Assembly (NCBI GenBank): GCA_963825765.1
Contig: CAWGUU010000007.1
Span: 1-64,000 of the forward strand
Direction of reading: 5' to 3'
Origin: CAWGUU01 sp963825765
GTDB lineage: Bacteria; Actinomycetota; Acidimicrobiia; Acidimicrobiales; AC-14
DNA length: 64,000 nucleotides
The notes below the pieces were generated by a model. The model was not told the DNA's origin, did not search any database, and worked only from the letters and a program-made list of their open reading frames with translations. The first letter of the stretch is position 1. Each line of letters starts with the position of its first letter. Made by a program: the position numbers and the translations under genes. Shown in pieces: positions 57,790 through 64,000 of the stretch.

Positions 57790-58007
57790 CCCGTGGACGC
57801 GCCGTCCCGTCTCCTGTTGACGCCGTCCACCCTGTCCACCGCGGACGCGCCCCACTGTCTCTACGCTGTGGGAGGCTGGGGACGCGGCGTGGACACCATT
57901 TCCCCCTCCCACCAGCGCCTTCGGGATGTCGTCCCCAATCCACAGGCCCTATTGCTCTTCCTCAGTTCTCTCCTACTTAAGACAGTGACTGCAGGCGAGG
58001 TATCCCA
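57790..58007. other. oriC: dnaA-dnaN spacer, candidate replication origin
   Basis: 218 bp. Matches of 6-7 of 9 to the actinobacterial DnaA box TTGTCCACA occur at 57832-57840 (CTGTCCACC), 57888-57896 (inverted, GTGTCCACG) and 57937-57945 (AATCCACAG), with further weak cores near 57791 and 57823. A relatively AT-rich, pyrimidine-rich stretch follows (CTATTGCTCTTCCTCAGTTC, then CTACTTAAGACAG) just before dnaN. No box is perfect, and the spacer is shorter than most actinobacterial origins. Confidence 0.4.
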
Positions 58008-59102
58008 GTGAAGTTCTCGTCCGAGCGTGACACCCTCCTCGACGCCCTCGGCACCGCCGCCCGGGCGGCCGCCACCCGTGGTGGTGCCCTGCCCGCGCTG
58101 TCGGGCGTGCGCATGGAGGTGGTCGGCAACAGCCTGCGACTGGCGGGCAGCGACCTCGACCTCACAGTCCAGGTGGAGACCTCCGTCGCCGGCCACGACG
58201 ACGGCGTCTGCGTCGTCCCCGCCCGCCTGGCCACCGACATCGTCAGGGCGGTGGAGCCGGGCGCGGTGGTGTTCTCCACCGAAGGGTCGGAGGCCTCCAT
58301 CTCGGCCGGGCGGTCCCACTTCACCGTGCGTCTGCTGCCGGCCGAGGAGTTCCTGCGGCTGCCGGCCGCCGAGGCCGAGGCGGTCACGCTCGACGCGGTG
58401 GAGTTCTCGTCGGCCCTCACCCAGGTGGTGCGGGCGGCCAGCCGCGACGACGCTCGGCCGATCCTCACCGGTGTCCTGCTGGCGGCCGAAGAAGGGGGCC
58501 TGCGCCTCGTGGCCACCGACTCCTACCGGCTGGCCCTGCGCGACCTGCCCGGCACCAGCCTGCTGGGCGAGGGCAAGAAGGTGCTGGTCCCGGCCCGGGC
58601 CCTGGGCGAGCTCACCCGGGTGCTGAGCGGAGCGCCCACTGTCACCCTCCGTCTCGGTGCCGACCAGGCCAACTTCGAGGTGGGCAACGTGCGGCTCACC
58701 ACCCGGCTGATCGAGGGCGAGTTCCCGAACTACAGGGCGCTGATCCCGGCCGAGTACCCCAACCGCCTGCTGGTGGCCAAGGAGGCCCTGATCGACGCCG
58801 TCCGCCGGGTGAAGCTGCTGGCCCGGGAGGCGGCACCCGTCCGCCTGGCCCTGCGGCCCGACGGGCTGCAGCTCACCGCCATCACCCAGGACGTGGGCCA
58901 GGCCCGGGAAGACCTCGACGCCAAGTACGAGGGGGCGGAGATGACCGTGGCGTTCAACCCCGAGTTCCTGCTCGAAGGGGTCGAGGCCACACCCGGCGAG
59001 GAGATCGTGCTCGAGACCCTCGACGCCTTGAAGCCGGCCACCCTGCGACCCACCGAGGGCACCGACTTCCTCTACCTGTTGATGCCCGTCCGGGTTTCGT
59101 AA
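58008..59102 (+). CDS. dnaN: DNA polymerase III beta sliding clamp
   Basis: 364 residues from GTG 58008 (VKFSSERDTLLDALGTAARA). Three similar clamp domains are seen: residues 1-120 (LPALSGVRMEVVGNSLRLAG), 125-245 (EFSSALTQVVRAASRDDARP, ILTGVLLAAEEGGLRLVATD, SYRLALRDL), and 246-364 (RLIEGEFPNYRALIPAEYPN, RLLVAKEALIDAVRRVKLLA), ending FLYLLMPVRVS. The Y-R-L-A and the L-M-P-V-R end form the peptide pocket for polymerases. It follows dnaA and precedes recF by 12 bp, the universal order. Confidence 0.96.
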   Translation: MKFSSERDTLLDALGTAARAAATRGGALPALSGVRMEVVGNSLRLAGSDLDLTVQVETSVAGHDDGVCVVPARLATDIVRAVEPGAVVFSTEGSEASISAGRSHFTVRLLPAEEFLRLPAAEAEAVTLDAVEFSSALTQVVRAASRDDARPILTGVLLAAEEGGLRLVATDSYRLALRDLPGTSLLGEGKKVLVPARALGELTRVLSGAPTVTLRLGADQANFEVGNVRLTTRLIEGEFPNYRALIPAEYPNRLLVAKEALIDAVRRVKLLAREAAPVRLALRPDGLQLTAITQDVGQAREDLDAKYEGAEMTVAFNPEFLLEGVEATPGEEIVLETLDALKPATLRPTEGTDFLYLLMPVRVS

Positions 59103-59114
59103 CCGCGGTCCGCC

Positions 59115-60236
59115 GTGCACGTGCAACGGCTGTGGCTCACCGATTTCCGCAATTACGAGACGGCCGAGGTCGGATTGCCGCCTGGCCTGACGGTCGTCGT
59201 CGGCGGCAACGGGGAAGGCAAGACCAACCTGCTGGAGGCGGCGGGGTACCTGACCACGCTGGAGTCGTTCCGGGGGGCGCCGGGGGAGGCCCTGGTGCGC
59301 CAGGGCTGCGAGCGGGCAGTCGTGCGGGGTGAGGGGGAGCGGGCCGGGCGGTCGCTGCTGATCGAGGCCGAGATCCCCGGCGGCGGCCGCACCCGGGGCC
59401 GGGCGCGGGTGGCGCTGAACCGCCAACCGCTGCGGCGGGCCGCCGACCTGCTGGGCGCCCTCGTCGCCACCGTGTTCGCGCCCGACGATCTGGAGCTGGT
59501 CAAGGGCGGCCCTGCCGCCCGCCGCCGCTACCTCGACGACGTGCTCGTCTCGCTCCACCCCCGCAACGACGCCCTGCGCCGCGACCTCGAACGCATCCTG
59601 CGCCAGCGCACCGCCCTGCTGCGCGACGCCGGCGGCCACCTGTCGCCGGCGCTGGCTCCCACCCTCGACGTGTGGGACGCCAAGCTGGCGGCGGTAGGCG
59701 ACGTCCTGGGCGACGCCCGGGCCGACCTGGTGGCCCGCGTCGAGCCGGTGGTGGCCAAGGCCTACGACGACCTGGCCCAGAGCGGCATCGGCGGCCCAGG
59801 CGGGAGTGGGTCGGTGTCGATCGCCTACGACGCCCCGTGGCGGGAGCAGGGATTGGCGGCGGCGCTGGTCGAGTCCCGCGCCGAGGAGCTGCGCCGGGGG
59901 GTCTGCCTGGTCGGGCCCCACCGCGACGAGCTCGTCCTGCGCATCGCCGGCATGCCGGCCCGCACCCACGCCTCCCAGGGCGAGCAGCGCTGCCTGGCCC
60001 TGGCCCTGCGCCTCGGGGCCCACCACCTCGTGGGGGAGACGCTGGGGGAGCCACCCATCCTCCTGCTCGACGACGTGTTCTCCGAGCTCGACGCCGACCG
60101 CGGCCTGGCCCTGCTCGACCATCTCCCGCCCGGCCAGGCCATCCTCACCACCACCGGCGCCATCCCACCGTCGGCCCGCCCCGAGCAGGTCCTCACCGTC
60201 GCCGCCGGCCGCCTGGTCGAGGGGCCGCGCCGGTGA
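59115..60236 (+). CDS. recF: DNA replication and repair protein RecF
   Basis: 373 residues from GTG 59115 (VHVQRLWLTDFRNYETAEVG). Walker A is VVVGGNGEGKTNLLEAAGYL, then EALVRQGCERAVVRGEGER. The signature motif is RTHASQGEQRCLALALRLG and Walker B LGEPPILLLDDVFSELDADR. An SMC-like ATPase, it loads RecA at gaps in DNA. The length is typical. It is the fourth gene of the origin cluster. The dispersed palindrome copy B lies between it and the DUF721 gene. Confidence 0.94.
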   Translation: MHVQRLWLTDFRNYETAEVGLPPGLTVVVGGNGEGKTNLLEAAGYLTTLESFRGAPGEALVRQGCERAVVRGEGERAGRSLLIEAEIPGGGRTRGRARVALNRQPLRRAADLLGALVATVFAPDDLELVKGGPAARRRYLDDVLVSLHPRNDALRRDLERILRQRTALLRDAGGHLSPALAPTLDVWDAKLAAVGDVLGDARADLVARVEPVVAKAYDDLAQSGIGGPGGSGSVSIAYDAPWREQGLAAALVESRAEELRRGVCLVGPHRDELVLRIAGMPARTHASQGEQRCLALALRLGAHHLVGETLGEPPILLLDDVFSELDADRGLALLDHLPPGQAILTTTGAIPPSARPEQVLTVAAGRLVEGPRR

Positions 60237-60268
60237 CCGGTCGACCCCCCAGCGAACCGGTGACACGA

Positions 60269-60305
60269 AACCGCGTATGGCGCGGTTCTGTGACCCCAGT
60301 TGGCG
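60269..60305. repeat. Dispersed intergenic palindrome, copy B
   Basis: AACCGCG (60269-60275), TATGG loop, CGCGGTT (60281-60287): a perfect 7-bp stem, followed by ACCCCAGTTGGCG. The hairpin core matches copy A base for base from CCGCGTATGG to CGCGG. It lies 32 bp after recF. Confidence 0.5.
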
Positions 60306-60342
60306 ACGCAGCAGTCGCGGTAGCGGCATCGGCGGCGGGCCG

Positions 60343-60669
60343 GTGACGTGGCGGCCGCTGCCCGGCGACAACGTGCCCGGCCCGAGGCGGGTGGGGGAGT
60401 CACTGCCGGCGGTCACCCGCAACCTGGCCGGGCCCGACGGCGTCCATCTCGTGCACCTCGTGTCGACGTGGGCCGACGTCGTCGGGGCCTCGGTGGCCTC
60501 CCATTCGCGTCCGCTGCGCCTCGTCGCCCACACCCTCACCATCGCCGTCGACCAGCCCGGCTGGGCCACCGAGCTGACCTACCTGGAGACCCAGCTGCGG
60601 GCCCGCATCGACGGCGCCATCGGGCCCGGTGTGGTCACGGCCGTCAAAGTCGTGGTTCGCCATCGTTGA
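60343..60669 (+). CDS. DUF721 (DciA-like) protein
   Basis: 108 residues from GTG 60343 (VTWRPLPGDNVPGPRRVGES). The DUF721 core is LVSTWADVVGASVASHSRPL followed by RLVAHTLTIAVDQPGWATEL and TYLETQLRARIDGAIG, with the conserved W-A-D-V-V-G and P-x-W-A-x-E-L. Relatives include DciA, which loads the replicative helicase in bacteria lacking DnaC or DnaI, and that would suit a gene between recF and gyrB. It is the usual actinobacterial neighbour. No binding partner is proven here. Confidence 0.85.
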   Translation: MTWRPLPGDNVPGPRRVGESLPAVTRNLAGPDGVHLVHLVSTWADVVGASVASHSRPLRLVAHTLTIAVDQPGWATELTYLETQLRARIDGAIGPGVVTAVKVVVRHR

Positions 60670-60848
60670 CAGTCCCGTCTGGTATCCTTGGAACGTGTGG
60701 TTAACGGCTGTGACCTGGGCTTTTCTCGATTGAAAGCAGGGGTTTTTCCACCTGACAGCAGGGTGTTTCCCAGCCTGAACCGCCGACTCTCGACCATTTC
60801 CCCCGACGGCAGTGGCCCGATTCGTACGCATTGTGAAAGGGCGCGCCT

Positions 60849-62786
60849 GTGGCGCTGAGCACCCCGTCCTACGGGGCAAAAGACATCACCGTCCTCGAGG
60901 GCTTGGAGGCCGTCCGCAAGCGGCCCGGCATGTACATCGGGTCCACGGGGCTCAACGGCCTGCACCACCTCGTCTACGAGGTGGTCGACAACTCCGTCGA
61001 CGAGGCGATGGCCGGCTACGCCACCCGGATCGACGTCACCCTCCTGCCCGACGGTGCCTGCCGGGTGTCCGACAACGGCCGGGGCATCCCCGTCGAGGGC
61101 ATGGCCAAGTACCGCAACAAGTCGGCCGCCGAGGTCGTGCTCACCGTCCTCCACGCCGGCGGCAAGTTCGGCGGCGACGGCTACAAGATCTCCGGCGGGC
61201 TCCACGGCGTCGGCGTGTCGGTGGTCAACGCCCTGTCCTCCAAGCTCGAGGTCGAGATCGACTGGAAGGACGGCGGCCACTACCGGATGTCCTTCGCCAA
61301 CGGCGGCAAGGTCGTCAACAAGCTGGCCCTGGTCGGGCGGGCGCCGAGGGGCCGCACCGGCACCACCGTCACCTTCTGGCCCGACGCCACCATCTTCGCG
61401 TCCGAGGGCACCGAGTTCCGGGCCCAGACCCTGCTCGAGCGCATGCAGATCATGGCGTTCCTCAACAAGGGCCTGGAGATCCGCTTCCGCGACGAGCGCC
61501 CCGGCCACGAGGCCGAGCAGACCTACCGCTACAGCGGCGGCATCGTCGACTTCGTCAAGCACCTCAACCACGCCAAGGAACCCCTGTTCAAGCGGGTGGG
61601 CCAGTACGAGGTGGTCGAGGGCGAGGGAGAGGTCGAGGTCGCCTTCCAGTGGAACACCGGCTACTACGAAGGCATCCACAGCTTCGCCAACGGCATAGCC
61701 ACCATCGAGGGCGGCATGCACGAGGAGGGCTTCAAGAAGGCCATCACCAACACGGTCAACCGCTACGCCCGGAACCACAACCCTCCCCTCCTCAAGGAGA
61801 AGGACGACAACCTCCTCGGCGAGGACATCCGGGAGGGCCTCACCGCCATCGTCAGCGTCAAGCTGCGCGATCCTCAGTTCGAGGGCCAGACCAAGGCCAA
61901 GCTGGGCAACGTCTTCATCCGCTCGCTGGTGGAGCGGGCCACCAACGACCGGCTCAACCAGTGGCTGGAGGAGCACCCCCCCGAGGCCCGCCAGATCGTT
62001 GCCAAGGGGATCCAGGCGTCCCGGGCCCGGCTGGCGGCCCGTCAGGCCCGCGAGCTCACCCGGCGCAAGACGCTGCTGGAGGGGGCGGGGCTCCCCGGCA
62101 AGCTGGCCGACTGCTCGTCGCGGGTCCCCGACGACTGCGAGCTGTTCATCGTCGAGGGCAATTCCGCCGGCGGCTCGGCCATCAACGCCCGCGACCCGAT
62201 CACCCAGGCCATCCTGCCCATCCGGGGCAAGATCCTCAACGTCGAGCGGGCCCGCCTCGACCGGATGCTGAAGAACACCGAGATCCAGTCGCTGATCTCG
62301 GCCATCGGTGCCAACGTCGGCGAGGAGTTCGACGTGGCCAAGATCCGCTACGACAAGGTCATCCTGCTGGCCGACGCCGACGTCGACGGCAACCACATCC
62401 GCACCCTGCTGCTCACGTTCTTCTTCCGCCAGATGACCGATCTGGTGGAGCTGGGCCACATCTACATCGCCCAGCCGCCGCTCTACTCCACCATCGTGGG
62501 CAAGGAGAAGGTGTACCTGAAGGACGACGCGGCGCGGGAGCGCTTCGTCGCCGAGCACCCCAACAAGAAGCACGAGTTCCAGCGGCTGAAGGGCTTGGGC
62601 GAGATGGACTTCGGGGAGCTGAAGGAGACCACCATGGATCCGGCCCGCCGCACGCTGCTGCAGGTGTCGGTGGAGCAGGCCTCCATCGCCGACGAGGTGC
62701 TGTCGGTGCTCATGGGCGACAACGTGGAGGCCCGCAAGTACTTCATCCAGACCAACGCCAAGGACGCAAGGTTCCTCGACATATGA
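60849..62786 (+). CDS. gyrB: DNA gyrase subunit B
   Basis: 645 residues from GTG 60849. The GHKL ATPase has VYEVVDNSVDEAMAGYATRI, the G1 box DNGRGIPVEG, GGKFGGDGYKISGGLHGVGV, and the lid. The transducer follows (IVDFVKHLNHAKEPLFKRVG). The TOPRIM domain is FIVEGNSAGGSAINARDP, LPIRGKILNVERARLDRMLK, and LLADADVDGNHIRTLLLTFF. The catalytic Glu and the D-A-D-V-D are kept, but the usual E-G-D-S-A-G-G is E-G-N-S-A-G-G. The GyrA-binding end is QRLKGLGEMDFGELKETTMD. It supplies negative supercoils with gyrA, which begins 9 bp later. Confidence 0.95.
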   Translation: MALSTPSYGAKDITVLEGLEAVRKRPGMYIGSTGLNGLHHLVYEVVDNSVDEAMAGYATRIDVTLLPDGACRVSDNGRGIPVEGMAKYRNKSAAEVVLTVLHAGGKFGGDGYKISGGLHGVGVSVVNALSSKLEVEIDWKDGGHYRMSFANGGKVVNKLALVGRAPRGRTGTTVTFWPDATIFASEGTEFRAQTLLERMQIMAFLNKGLEIRFRDERPGHEAEQTYRYSGGIVDFVKHLNHAKEPLFKRVGQYEVVEGEGEVEVAFQWNTGYYEGIHSFANGIATIEGGMHEEGFKKAITNTVNRYARNHNPPLLKEKDDNLLGEDIREGLTAIVSVKLRDPQFEGQTKAKLGNVFIRSLVERATNDRLNQWLEEHPPEARQIVAKGIQASRARLAARQARELTRRKTLLEGAGLPGKLADCSSRVPDDCELFIVEGNSAGGSAINARDPITQAILPIRGKILNVERARLDRMLKNTEIQSLISAIGANVGEEFDVAKIRYDKVILLADADVDGNHIRTLLLTFFFRQMTDLVELGHIYIAQPPLYSTIVGKEKVYLKDDAARERFVAEHPNKKHEFQRLKGLGEMDFGELKETTMDPARRTLLQVSVEQASIADEVLSVLMGDNVEARKYFIQTNAKDARFLDI

Positions 62787-62795
62787 GCGCCAGAC

Positions 62796-64000
<1,205 letters not shown>

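Noticed and set aside
60666..60688. A gyrB promoter TTGACA with TATCCT
   Set aside because: The spacing is only 11 bp, too short for a standard sigma-70-type promoter; the true gyrB promoter is not clear to me.

Overview
The window is about 64 kb of very GC-rich DNA (GC-ending codons, many GTG starts) from an actinobacterium. It carries the chromosomal-origin gene block rpmH-dnaA-dnaN-recF-DUF721-gyrB-gyrA, with rnpA-yidD-yidC-jag-rsmG-parA-parB-trxA-trxB on the other arm. Actinobacterial markers include DUF5318, DUF6049, a PadR-ino1 pair, a SARP regulator, an ECF sigma/zinc anti-sigma pair and candidate leaderless promoters. The combination (no WhiB or ESX genes, a DUF6049/kinase/sigma block next to cca) fits Acidimicrobiia best. 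That placement is an inference.

Region by region. 1-9.7 kb is accessory. It holds a large SARP-type regulator, a candidate ribosomal-peptide locus (repeat-bearing precursor-like protein, glycosyltransferase, methyltransferase, radical SAM/SPASM enzyme), and a tryptophanase-like lyase coupled to a PsiE-family membrane protein. 9.7-16.1 kb has a TerB/AAA+ ATPase, two lipoproteins and decayed genes: a flavin-binding PNPOx-like pseudogene interrupted by a 14-bp repeat array, and a histidine-kinase fragment joined to a gutted ABC permease beside a TetR regulator. 16.4-25.5 kb is housekeeping: dnaB with an intein, rplI, ssb, rpsF (no rpsR between them), DUF192, panB, a class A penicillin-binding protein and DUF5318. 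25.5-28.1 kb has PadR, inositol-phosphate synthase and a methyltransferase. 28.2-37.9 kb is one giant secreted protein gene of 24 Ig-like repeats and four PEGA-like modules, broken by two single-base frameshifts. 38-47 kb runs from an ArsR/SRPBCC fusion through cca, GNAT, DUF6049, DegV, a membrane Ser/Thr kinase, an ECF sigma factor and its anti-sigma. 47-64 kb is the thioredoxin, partition, membrane-insertion and replication block, with a parS site and candidate DnaA boxes.

How the genes work together. trxA/trxB supply thiol reduction. ParA/ParB/parS segregate the origin region. RnpA, L34, YidD, YidC and Jag couple tRNA maturation, ribosome assembly and membrane-protein insertion. DnaA, DnaN, RecF, the DUF721 protein and gyrase start and support replication. 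The sigma/anti-sigma pair and the kinase probably read envelope signals.

Most notable are the candidate radical-SAM peptide locus at 4.25-7.73 kb, rpmH nested inside an extended rnpA frame, the DnaB intein with a codon-usage footprint of homing, and several promoters that appear to be leaderless. Several single-base frameshifts, one of them in the essential rpsF, raise the possibility of consensus errors in this assembly.
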